A DNA stretch of 53,810 bases from Bacteroidota bacterium. GTDB lineage: Bacteria > Bacteroidota > Bacteroidia > Sphingobacteriales > Sphingobacteriaceae. The notes beneath the pieces are model-generated. The model searched no databases and had not been told where the DNA came from. It saw only the letters and a program-made list of their open reading frames with translations. Where the stretch lies: the NCBI GenBank assembly GCA_013286565.1, contig JABDFM010000016.1, forward strand, positions 1-53,810, in the 5' to 3' direction. Both the position numbers and the translations under genes were made by a program. The stretch's first letter is position 1; the number at the start of each line of letters is the position of its first letter. Positions 1 through 6,939 of the stretch are shown one piece after another.

Positions 1-463
1 CACCGATAGTTGGGCCCACTGTTGGCCCTACTACGGCTCCCAAACCAAATAGGGCCGTTGCGGTACCTATCTGTTCACGTGGCCACGTTTCGAGCAAAAT
101 TGCCTGACCCGTAGAGATCAAACCGCCACCGGCCAGACCCTGTAGTATGCGGAATATAACCAGTTCGTCCAATGACGTAGAATTACCGCAAAGAAATGAT
201 GCTATCGTGAATACAATGATAGAGGTGAGGAAGTAATTCTTCCGGCCAAAAAAACTGCCCAGCCATCCTGACATCGGTAATATAATCACATTGGCCACCG
301 CATAACCCGTTACCACCCAGGCAACATCCTCGAGAGTCGCACCCAGGTTACCCTGAATTTTCGGCAGGGCTACATTCACTATCGTGGTATCGATCAGCTC
401 AAGCAGCGCGGCCGTTATTACCGTAATGGTAATGATCCATTTTCTAAACCCTGTTTCGGCCAT
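1..463 (-). CDS. EmrB/DHA2-family MFS drug efflux transporter, N-terminal part (cut by window edge)
   Basis: Only the first 154 or so codons are inside the window; the gene runs off the left edge. The ATG (complement of 461-463) lies 4 bp after the stop of the upstream membrane-fusion gene, so the two are probably co-translated. The visible protein starts MAETGFRKW and has a first membrane helix, the DHA2 signature DTTIVNVALP, the MFS motif A region GWLGSFFGRKNYF and the RILQGLAGGG segment with a later motif C-like GLGAVVGPTVGPTIG. This is the 14-helix inner-membrane proton antiporter type (EmrB/QacA). With the HlyD-type adaptor and TolC-type channel beside it, it would form a tripartite exporter. 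The substrate cannot be told from sequence. Confidence 0.93.
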   Translation of the reverse strand, partial: MAETGFRKWIITITVITAALLELIDTTIVNVALPKIQGNLGATLEDVAWVVTGYAVANVIILPMSGWLGSFFGRKNYFLTSIIVFTIASFLCGNSTSLDELVIFRILQGLAGGGLISTGQAILLETWPREQIGTATALFGLGAVVGPTVGPTIG

Positions 464-467
464 TATT

Positions 468-1514
468 TTAGTTTTTAGTTACAGAAACACTTACGCTCAT
501 ACCCGGGCGCAACTTTGACAAGGTTTCTTTATCAGCATCGATCTTTATTTTTACAGGTATACGCTGCACTACTTTTACATAGTTCCCGGTAGCATTATCT
601 GGAGGTAATAAGGAGAATTTAGCGCCTGTTGCGGGAGCAAAATTGTATACCTCGCCTTTCAGATCCAGGTCTGGATAGGCATCCACATCAATTTTTACCT
701 TTTGACCATCTCTTAAATTGGTTAGCTGGGTTTCTTTGAAGTTGGCAGTAATGTAAAGGCTATTATCATTAACAATTGAAAATAAAGTTTGCCCGGCCTG
801 CACTAATTGGCCGATCTGAATATTCTTTTTTGATGCGATACCGCTTGAAGGAGATGTAACCGTGGCGTATGACAATTGTAATTTAGCATAATCAACATCC
901 GCTTGTTTTTGGGTAACGCCTACATCAGTAACTTTTAACTGGTTGCGGCTGGTGCCTACCTGCTCTAAAGCAGCTTTGTATTGATCCTGTGCAGCGCGGT
1001 AATTAGCCTCGGCAACGTCACGATCTGATTTTGCCTGATCAAATACCTGTTGTGTTACAGAACCGTCCTTCACCAGGTTAGCGTAACGCGCGTAATCCTT
1101 GTTTGCTTTTTCGAGCCTTGCAGCGGTAGATTCTACATTGGCCCTTGCGCTTGATGAATTGGCCGCAGTGGCAATTATTTGCGACTGACCAACACCAACG
1201 CCCGCACTTGCGCCTTTTTGTGCCGATAATGCCTGCTCTAATTTTACTTTATAGTCGCGGTCGTCCAGTTTTACTAAAACCTGTCCGTCTGTTACGTGGC
1301 CGTTCTCTTCAAAAAAGATGCTGTCCACATAGCCGCCAACACGAGCTACTACCGGGCTGATGTCAGCGTCGATCTGTGCATCATCCGTATCAATATGTTT
1401 TCCGTAATAGATATATTCTTTTATCCCGAATGCGATACCACCTATCAGTATGATACCAAGTATTATAGGTAATACTCTATTGGGTTTCTTTTTGGGTTCT
1501 TGTTCTTGTGCCAT
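468..1514 (-). CDS. HlyD/EmrA-family membrane fusion protein
   Basis: A 348 aa periplasmic adaptor. It has a short lysine-rich cytoplasmic N-terminus, one membrane helix at about residues 13-33, a biotinyl-lipoyl-like half-motif (DAQIDADISPVVARVGGYV), a long helical hairpin rich in Ala, Gln and Lys (about 90-210), and the second lipoyl half with VTSPSSGIASKKNIQIGQLV. A beta-barrel domain follows, ending RPGMSVSVSV as is typical of EmrA. It would join the inner-membrane MFS pump encoded 4 bp downstream to the TolC-like channel encoded upstream. Length and domain order are normal for the family. An 84-bp gap to the upstream tolC-type gene holds short tandem repeats. Confidence 0.95.
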   Translation of the reverse strand: MAQEQEPKKKPNRVLPIILGIILIGGIAFGIKEYIYYGKHIDTDDAQIDADISPVVARVGGYVDSIFFEENGHVTDGQVLVKLDDRDYKVKLEQALSAQKGASAGVGVGQSQIIATAANSSSARANVESTAARLEKANKDYARYANLVKDGSVTQQVFDQAKSDRDVAEANYRAAQDQYKAALEQVGTSRNQLKVTDVGVTQKQADVDYAKLQLSYATVTSPSSGIASKKNIQIGQLVQAGQTLFSIVNDNSLYITANFKETQLTNLRDGQKVKIDVDAYPDLDLKGEVYNFAPATGAKFSLLPPDNATGNYVKVVQRIPVKIKIDADKETLSKLRPGMSVSVSVTKN

Positions 1515-1571
1515 TTTATTTTAATTGTTGAATTATCGAGTGAGTGAATGAGTGATTTAGTTTTTGCTGGG

Positions 1572-1600
1572 CATCTGCATATTTGCACATCTGCACATTT
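1572..1600. repeat. Imperfect 8-bp tandem repeat between tolC-type and emrA-type genes
   Basis: Three 8-bp units with the pattern NATNTGCA (CATCTGCA, TATTTGCA, CATCTGCA) and a partial fourth fill the spacer. A 4-bp periodic stretch (GAGT/GAAT units) sits beside it at 1538-1556. This is the shortest of several oligomer-repeat spacers in the window. It lies inside an operon and has no obvious hairpin. Confidence 0.6.
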
Positions 1601-2981
1601 ATTTATTTAGCTTTCCGGTTGATTTTAATAAAGTGTAATAAGCAAGTCCTGCATCTGCTTTGGCCAATTCTAAATTGATCTCGGCCTGGTAAAGCAGGGT
1701 TTCGGCGTCCGCCCTATCAGTGGCTGACGCGATATTGCTTTTGTATTTTGATTCGAGTATTTTATTGTTTTCGCCGGCCTGGTCTATAGAGGTTTGCAGC
1801 AGCTTTATTTTACTAATAGCAGCCTGGTAACTCTCATAGCTATTGTTTACATCCCTGCGGATATTATCGGCAACAATACCTTGGTTGATCGAAACCTGGT
1901 CGCGCTGTATCCTGGCTTCTGAAACTTTGTTCTTATTGGTCCATAAGGAGGAGAAGTTCCAGTCAAAAGTTAAACCAACCACTACAGGCGTAATATAATT
2001 ACCCGATTTAGGCAGCGGATCAATGTTTGCATCTATATAATAGGTACCAAATGAAGCGGCAAGCGTTGGCAACTGATTAGCCCGTACACTTTTAATATTT
2101 GTTTCAGCAATTTTTGATTGTATTACCAATTGCTGTACTTCCTGGCGGCTCATCATAGCGGTGTCTATATAGCCGCTTAATGGCCCTATCTGCCTGTCGG
2201 CTTCTTTGATCTGATCTATGTTGATCTGGGTGGTTTCTGGCAGGCCCAATAAAATATCCAGATTGTAATTGATTATTTTACGATTGCTTTCCAGGTCGAT
2301 CCCGTTCAGCTCAATATTTGCGCGCTGTAACTGGAAACGCAGCACATCGTTTTTGGTAACCAATCCCTGGTCAAAAAAACGCTGCGACTGGTGTATCTGC
2401 GCATCGATGGATTTCAGATTTGAATCCACTACTTTTTTACTCTGTAATACTTTATACAGGTTATAGTAGGAATCGATGATGTCATAAGTGATCTCGTCCT
2501 TATCCTTGTCGGCATCCAAACGCGATACTTTGGTCAGCAGGTCAGTTGACTCGCGGGCGTATTTATATCTTCCGCCAGCAAATATGGGCTCGTTTAATGA
2601 TACTATACCAAGGTAAGCATTATTGTTCTTAGGCAGGCCAAAGCTGAGTTTTGGACCAAAATCCAGTTTGTTGGCTGGAATTTCGGCACGGTCATAAGCA
2701 AAACTGGCGCTGCCGGTAGGTAAGGCGCTGTCCTTAGCCTGGTTGTACTTGGAAACAGCCTGGTCTATCTTGGCTTGCGAAAGTTTTAATACTTTGCTGT
2801 TTTGGATACCCAGTTTAATGGCTTCATCCAGTGTAAGTGTCCTGTCCTGGCCATAAGCGATATTTGCGAGGAGCAAACCCAAGGTCAGGATAAGTAAAAC
2901 GCCTATTAACCTTTTTAACAGGTGAGGGTTGAGTTGGTTATTTATGTGTGTAGTCATGTTTATTGTGATTATCGATTGCAT
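1599..2981 (-). CDS. TolC-family outer-membrane efflux channel protein
   Basis: A 460 aa TolC-type protein. After an N-terminal extension comes a hydrophobic signal segment (LIGVLLILTLGLLLANIAYG, about residues 25-44), so export to the outer membrane is expected. The mature part begins RTLTLDEAIKLGIQNSKVLK, the usual start of an OEP repeat, and holds two helical repeats (about 48-240 and 270-455). The second ends with the common AEINLELAKADAGLAYYTLLKSTGKL pattern, here seen in its parts AEINLELAKADAG and YYTLLKSTGKL. An alternative ATG at codon 9 (2957) would give a shorter leader and is equally plausible. The gene follows tetR by 8 bp and precedes the fusion-protein gene. Confidence 0.94.
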   Translation of the reverse strand: MQSIITINMTTHINNQLNPHLLKRLIGVLLILTLGLLLANIAYGQDRTLTLDEAIKLGIQNSKVLKLSQAKIDQAVSKYNQAKDSALPTGSASFAYDRAEIPANKLDFGPKLSFGLPKNNNAYLGIVSLNEPIFAGGRYKYARESTDLLTKVSRLDADKDKDEITYDIIDSYYNLYKVLQSKKVVDSNLKSIDAQIHQSQRFFDQGLVTKNDVLRFQLQRANIELNGIDLESNRKIINYNLDILLGLPETTQINIDQIKEADRQIGPLSGYIDTAMMSRQEVQQLVIQSKIAETNIKSVRANQLPTLAASFGTYYIDANIDPLPKSGNYITPVVVGLTFDWNFSSLWTNKNKVSEARIQRDQVSINQGIVADNIRRDVNNSYESYQAAISKIKLLQTSIDQAGENNKILESKYKSNIASATDRADAETLLYQAEINLELAKADAGLAYYTLLKSTGKLNK

Positions 2982-2989
2982 CGGGCTCG

Positions 2990-3643
2990 TTAGTTTTTAA
3001 ATTCAGTATGGTTTTCAGCCAGCAGATAAGCCTTTAGCAAATTTTTTATATAATTTTTAATACGGGGCTTTAATTTTTCTTCGATCACCATATCATCCTG
3101 CACATCATACCCAAGCAGCGCGGACGTAATTTGTGGGGTATTGATGATGTAATTTTTTGTTCCGTACAGGGTGGCTATCACCATATCCATATCTGCATCC
3201 TTATTGAACTGGCCCTTGTCAATACCTTCCTGTAATATTTTGCGCAGTTCCATTGCGTTGGCCATCAGGATACCGATGATACTGTCCATCAGGTCGCCCT
3301 TTCGGGTTTTGGCCATTTCCTGGTATAGTAGTTTTTGAAAACAATTGTTCACCACTACCTTATCGGCATACATATCAATGTATGTATTCATCTTTTCCCA
3401 GGCATTGAGGCTTTCGTCATTAGCTATGTTCTGAAGAAAAGTCCTCATGGAAGTGATCTTGCGGTCGAATATTGCCAGGAATAATCCCTCTTTTGAACCG
3501 AAGTAATAATTAAGCATAGCCATATTTACGCCTGCCTCGCCGGATATCGTCCGGGTGGAAGCGCCATCAAATCCGAGTTGTGAAAAAACCCTTTCAGCAA
3601 CATCCAGGATATGGTCCTTTTTATCTATCTTATCTTTATCCAT
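2990..3643 (-). CDS. TetR/AcrR-family transcriptional repressor of the efflux operon
   Basis: A 217 aa protein read from the ATG at 3643; a TTG at 3661 would add six residues but has no advantage. The N-terminal helix-turn-helix is typical of TetR (DHILDVAERVFSQLG, then GASTRTISGEAGVNMAMLNYYF, shown here in parts GASTRTISGEAGV and MAMLNYYFGSKEGL, about residues 10-58). The C-terminal part is helical and variable, as expected for a ligand-binding and dimer domain. It is the first gene of the operon with tolC, emrA and emrB, and a 16-bp perfect palindrome lies 22 bp upstream of its start. The natural reading is an autoregulated repressor released by a pump substrate; that is inferred. Confidence 0.95.
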   Translation of the reverse strand: MDKDKIDKKDHILDVAERVFSQLGFDGASTRTISGEAGVNMAMLNYYFGSKEGLFLAIFDRKITSMRTFLQNIANDESLNAWEKMNTYIDMYADKVVVNNCFQKLLYQEMAKTRKGDLMDSIIGILMANAMELRKILQEGIDKGQFNKDADMDMVIATLYGTKNYIINTPQITSALLGYDVQDDMVIEEKLKPRIKNYIKNLLKAYLLAENHTEFKN

Positions 3644-3665
3644 TTCTTTTTTCCGGTGCAAAATT

Positions 3666-3681
3666 AATCAATCGATTGATT
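3666..3681. promoter_or_regulatory. Probable TetR operator (perfect 16-bp palindrome)
   Basis: AATCAATCGATTGATT is a perfect inverted repeat centred at 3673/3674, 22 bp before the tetR start codon. Size, symmetry and place fit a TetR-family operator covering the operon promoter. Operator function is inferred from position. Confidence 0.7.
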
Positions 3682-3757
3682 GTTTTAACAATACTTTTGT
3701 TATTTTAATGTAATCATTTGATTATCAATTTATGATTTTCAATCTAATTATTGAAAA

Positions 3758-3870
3758 GATTCAAGAACCAAGAGCCAGATTCAAGAGCAGAAATAGGCAG
3801 CTACAATTTCATAAAACGATTAAACCGCCTCTTTATCATCTTGGTTCTTGAATCTTGATTCTTGGCTCTT
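3758..3870. repeat. Inverted-repeat element of 7-bp units (CAAGAAC/CAAGAGC type), copy A
   Basis: The left arm (3758-3790) and right arm (3840-3870) are built from imperfect 7-bp units around CAAG. A 15-bp stretch is exactly inverted between the arms (3758-3772 against 3840-3854). The 16-bp core GATTCAAGAACCAAGA (3758-3773) recurs exactly at 38048-38063, so this is a dispersed element. An extra 11-bp inverted pair (ATAGGCAGCTA, 3793-3803, against 3911-3921) links the centre to the promoter region of the next gene. Confidence 0.8.
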
Positions 3871-3894
3871 ATGGTGTAACAGTTTTGTTTTACA

Positions 3895-3926
3895 TTTGAT
3901 TGATTAAATATAGCTGCCTATCTTTC
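3895..3926 (+). promoter_or_regulatory. Candidate Bacteroidota promoter for the PIG-L deacetylase gene
   Basis: TTTG at 3895-3898, a 20-bp spacer and TATCTTTC at 3919-3926 resemble the -33/-7 pattern TTTG-N19/20-TAnnTTTG; only the last base of the -7 box departs. The start codon is at 3944. A second box, TACATTTG (3891-3898), lacks a good upstream partner. Confidence 0.45.
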
Positions 3927-3943
3927 AACTCTTTTTTATCACC

Positions 3944-6469
3944 ATGAAGCGTACTTTCTTTTTCCTGATACTTCTATTTATCATCCGTAATGTTCAGGCG
4001 CAAACCGCTCCTCCCACTGATATTGCAACCATTGAGCAGAACTTTAAAAAGCTGGATGTGCTGGGCAGTGTGCTGTATGTAGCCGCCCATCCTGACGATG
4101 AAAACACCCGCCTGCTGGCCTACTTGGCGCAGGAAAAACATTACCGTACCGGCTATTTGTCCATGACCCGTGGTGATGGCGGCCAAAACCTGATAGGCAA
4201 CGAGCAGGGCGAATTGCTTGGATTGATACGCACGCAAGAACTTTTAGCCGCCCGGAAAGTCGACGGCGCAGAACAGTTTTTCACAAGGGCCAATGATTTC
4301 GGCTTTTCCAAAGGGCCGGATGAAACGCTGAAATTTTGGGATAAGGAAAAAGTTTTGGGCGATGTGGTTTGGGTGATCCGCAAGTTCAGACCAGATGTGA
4401 TCATCTGCCGTTTCCCAACTACAGGCGAAGGCGGGCACGGGCACCACACGGCATCAGCTATATTGGCGCAGGAGGCATTTACCGCCGCTGCCGATCCTAA
4501 ACGCTTCCCCGAACAACTAAAATATGTACAAACCTGGCAGGCAAAACGCCTGATGTGGAATACCTTTAGTTTCGGTACGATTAACACTACCGCGCCCGAC
4601 CAGTTTAAAATAAATGTGGGTGTTTATAACCCAATACTCGGCAAAGGCTATGGCGAAATGGCCGCCGAAAGCCGCTCGAACCATAAAACGCAAGGCTTCG
4701 GCTCGGCAAGGCAGAGGGGCGATGTTTATGAATATTTTAAAACAATTTTAGGCGATGCACCAAAGGATGACCTGATGGATGGGGTAAATACGACCTGGGC
4801 GCGTGTTGGCAATCAGGCTGTAGGTAATGACATAGAAGGGATCAATAAAAATTTTGACGTAGATCATCCTGAAAAGTCGATCCCCAAATTGGTTAGCTTG
4901 CTGGACCGCATGGAAAAAGTCCAGAATGTATATTGGCGTGACCAGAAAACCAAGGAACTGAGCAACCTGATAGCAGCTTGTGCAGGGTTGTGGTTTGAAG
5001 CTTATGCCACTGACCTTACTTACGCACAGGGCGAGCAGATGAATATTCGCTCGCAGATAATAAGCCGCTATGGTCTTAATATTTCTTTAGATGGCCTCAC
5101 AGTAATTCAACATCCTGATAACATAGGCGCCACTTCGGTATTCATGGAACAAGTAGCACATTACGCGTTACAGCTTACCAATAAAGATAAGCTTCTGCCA
5201 ACAAATGAACTCCAGACTTTCGAAAATGACTGTATAACCGGCAGTATATCACAGCCCTATTGGCTGGAGTCGCCACACCCAATCGGTTCTTACGATATCA
5301 GCAATAATGGAAATGTAGGCAACCCCGAAAACCCTGGTGCGCCAACTGTGGAATTTGAGTTTTTGGTTGAAGGCCATCCTATTACTATTGATAGGAAATT
5401 GGCGTACAAATACGTAGATCCCGCCAAAGGTGAAATCTATCAGCCGGTGCAGATCGCTCCGCCTGTAACTGCCAACCTCCAAAGTCAGGTTTACATTTTT
5501 AATTCTCAACAGCCGCAAACGGTGCAGGTAAAACTGAAGAGTTTTAAAAATGCCGCCACCGGGAATATCCGGTTAAATCTGCCTGAAGGCTGGAAATCAA
5601 GTCCGGAGAGTGCGGCTTTTAACAATAAAGCCAAAGGCGACGAATGGGAGCAGGATTTTACGGTAACACCGTCAGGCAATCAATCTCAAACCGGTGTGTT
5701 GGAAGCGCAGGTAACTTTGGGCATGGACCCGAAGGTGTATAATTATAGCATCCTGTCCATACATTATGAGCATATCCCCAATATTACCATCTTCCCGCCT
5801 GCACAGGCTAAATTATTACAGCTCGACCTTAAAATAGCAGGCAAAAAGATAGGTTATATTGATGGCGCAGGCGATTTGATAAAAGATGCTTTACGCCAGG
5901 TTGGCTACGAAGTGCATGACCTCACCGAGAACGAGATCCTCAACGGCGATCTTTCCGGCTATGACGCCATCATAGTTGGGGTGCGAGCCTATAATGTGAA
6001 CACCCGCTTAGCTATTGAGCAGCCTAAACTAATGGAATATGTGAAAAACGGTGGCAATTTATTGGTGCAGTACAATAACAATGGTGGTTTGGTAACCAAA
6101 CAGATCGGTCCGTACCCTTTTAAAGTGGTGAATGAACGCGTGACCGACGAGAACGCCAAAGTGACCATTATCGATCCCAACAATCCGGTTTTAAATTATC
6201 CGAATAAGATCAGCCAATCAGATTTTGACGGATGGGTGCAGGAGCGCGGACTATACTTCACCAAAGATGCCGACCCGCAATACCAAAAAGTGCTGCAAAT
6301 GAATGATCCCGGTGAAGCCCCAAAAGACGGCGCCCTGATCACCACGCAATACGGTAAAGGGAGATTTGTTTATACCTCGCTATCGTTCTTCAGGCAATTG
6401 CCGGCTGGGGTACCGGGTGCGTACCGGTTGTTTATTAATTTGTTGAATAAGCCGAAAACGAATCCGTAA
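3944..6469 (+). CDS. Secreted PIG-L family deacetylase with C-terminal glutamine-amidotransferase-like domain
   Basis: An 841 aa protein with a signal peptide (MKRTFFFLILLFIIRNVQAQ). The PIG-L/LmbE domain spans about residues 40-290 and carries the zinc motif AHPDDE (48-53) and the later HGHH segment (about 165-172), so hydrolysis of an N-acetylated sugar or similar amide is likely. It is much longer than bacillithiol or mycothiol deacetylases (about 230-300 aa). The middle part looks beta-rich, and the last 200 residues (from about GYIDGAGDLIKDALRQVGYEV, given here as GYIDGAGDLIKDAL) resemble a class-I glutamine amidotransferase-like fold. Such long PIG-L proteins are common in Bacteroidota, with unknown substrate. 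It stands alone, upstream of the symporter unit. Confidence 0.9.
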   Translation: MKRTFFFLILLFIIRNVQAQTAPPTDIATIEQNFKKLDVLGSVLYVAAHPDDENTRLLAYLAQEKHYRTGYLSMTRGDGGQNLIGNEQGELLGLIRTQELLAARKVDGAEQFFTRANDFGFSKGPDETLKFWDKEKVLGDVVWVIRKFRPDVIICRFPTTGEGGHGHHTASAILAQEAFTAAADPKRFPEQLKYVQTWQAKRLMWNTFSFGTINTTAPDQFKINVGVYNPILGKGYGEMAAESRSNHKTQGFGSARQRGDVYEYFKTILGDAPKDDLMDGVNTTWARVGNQAVGNDIEGINKNFDVDHPEKSIPKLVSLLDRMEKVQNVYWRDQKTKELSNLIAACAGLWFEAYATDLTYAQGEQMNIRSQIISRYGLNISLDGLTVIQHPDNIGATSVFMEQVAHYALQLTNKDKLLPTNELQTFENDCITGSISQPYWLESPHPIGSYDISNNGNVGNPENPGAPTVEFEFLVEGHPITIDRKLAYKYVDPAKGEIYQPVQIAPPVTANLQSQVYIFNSQQPQTVQVKLKSFKNAATGNIRLNLPEGWKSSPESAAFNNKAKGDEWEQDFTVTPSGNQSQTGVLEAQVTLGMDPKVYNYSILSIHYEHIPNITIFPPAQAKLLQLDLKIAGKKIGYIDGAGDLIKDALRQVGYEVHDLTENEILNGDLSGYDAIIVGVRAYNVNTRLAIEQPKLMEYVKNGGNLLVQYNNNGGLVTKQIGPYPFKVVNERVTDENAKVTIIDPNNPVLNYPNKISQSDFDGWVQERGLYFTKDADPQYQKVLQMNDPGEAPKDGALITTQYGKGRFVYTSLSFFRQLPAGVPGAYRLFINLLNKPKTNP

Positions 6470-6500
6470 AAACAGGGTGACAGCGCTCTTGGTATTAGAA

Positions 6501-6533
6501 AGACTTACGAAGTTTTAAAAACTTCGTAAGTCT
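6501..6533. terminator. Perfect hairpin after the PIG-L gene
   Basis: AGACTTACGAAGTTTT and its exact inverse AAAACTTCGTAAGTCT are separated by one base. It lies 31 bp after the stop codon. It may end transcription, but it has no T-run of its own and may instead be a dispersed palindromic repeat. Confidence 0.6.
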
Positions 6534-6576
6534 AATCCTTCTTAAATGACAGCATGACGAAAAGTTAAATACCCCC

Positions 6577-6607
6577 TTGCTACACATCATATAAAAAATT
6601 ACTTTTG
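6577..6607 (+). promoter_or_regulatory. Promoter of the small-membrane-protein/symporter unit
   Basis: TTG at 6577-6579, a 20-bp spacer and TACTTTTG at 6600-6607 match the Bacteroidota consensus TTTG-N19/20-TAnnTTTG. The first start codon follows at 6630. Confidence 0.65.
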
Positions 6608-6629
6608 TAGCGTTATAACTCAACAGAAC

Positions 6630-6827
6630 ATGGCACATCAACACGAAGAAGCAAAAGAAGAAGTAAACTTTAGCGCTTTATATTACATAGTAGGCTTGCT
6701 TACCGGTCTTTTTATCGGCGTAGTTATTGACCAGGGCTTTACCTGGATATTCTCCCTCGGTGTGGTGGGCCTGTTATTCGCCGCTTTATTCCAAAGCGTG
6801 TTTGTGCGTGGCCGTGAGCAACGTTGA
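6630..6827 (+). CDS. Small two-helix membrane protein upstream of the symporter
   Basis: A 65 aa protein that I do not recognise as a named family. It has a charged N-terminus (MAHQHEEAKEEVNF) and two hydrophobic segments (about residues 18-33 and 37-57), then a basic tail VRGREQR that would stay in the cytoplasm. It is the first gene behind a good promoter. Its end overlaps the GTG start of the next small gene by 14 bp, and that gene overlaps the symporter by an ATGA. The coupling suggests a small partner of the transporter; this is inferred from arrangement only. Confidence 0.75.
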   Translation: MAHQHEEAKEEVNFSALYYIVGLLTGLFIGVVIDQGFTWIFSLGVVGLLFAALFQSVFVRGREQR

Positions 6828-6939
6828 TCCTGAATTACCTTCATTCATAAAAAACTGGAACCAGTTTTACGGTATCGTTATCGTATGGCTGGTTTTTTTA
6901 ATTTTCGTATTTTGGCTCATTACCATCACATTTAAATGA
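6814..6939 (+). CDS. 41-aa single-helix membrane protein, GTG start, coupled to the symporter
   Basis: A GTG at 6814 gives a 41 aa protein starting VSNVDPELPSFIKNWNQFYG (initiator read as Met). It has one strong membrane helix (IVIVWLVFLIFVFWLITITF). An earlier in-frame ATG at 6727 would add 29 residues that overlap the previous gene and look like shadow sequence. The stop shares four bases (ATGA) with the symporter start. The pattern, a soluble N-terminus with one C-terminal helix fused translationally to an SSS transporter, recalls the small subunits beside some symporters, but I cannot assign a family. Confidence 0.75.
   Translation: MSNVDPELPSFIKNWNQFYGIVIVWLVFLIFVFWLITITFK

Noticed and set aside
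4153..4587. Minus-strand frames of about 140 aa inside the PIG-L gene
   Set aside because: Shadow frames within a strong coding gene, without recognisable protein features.
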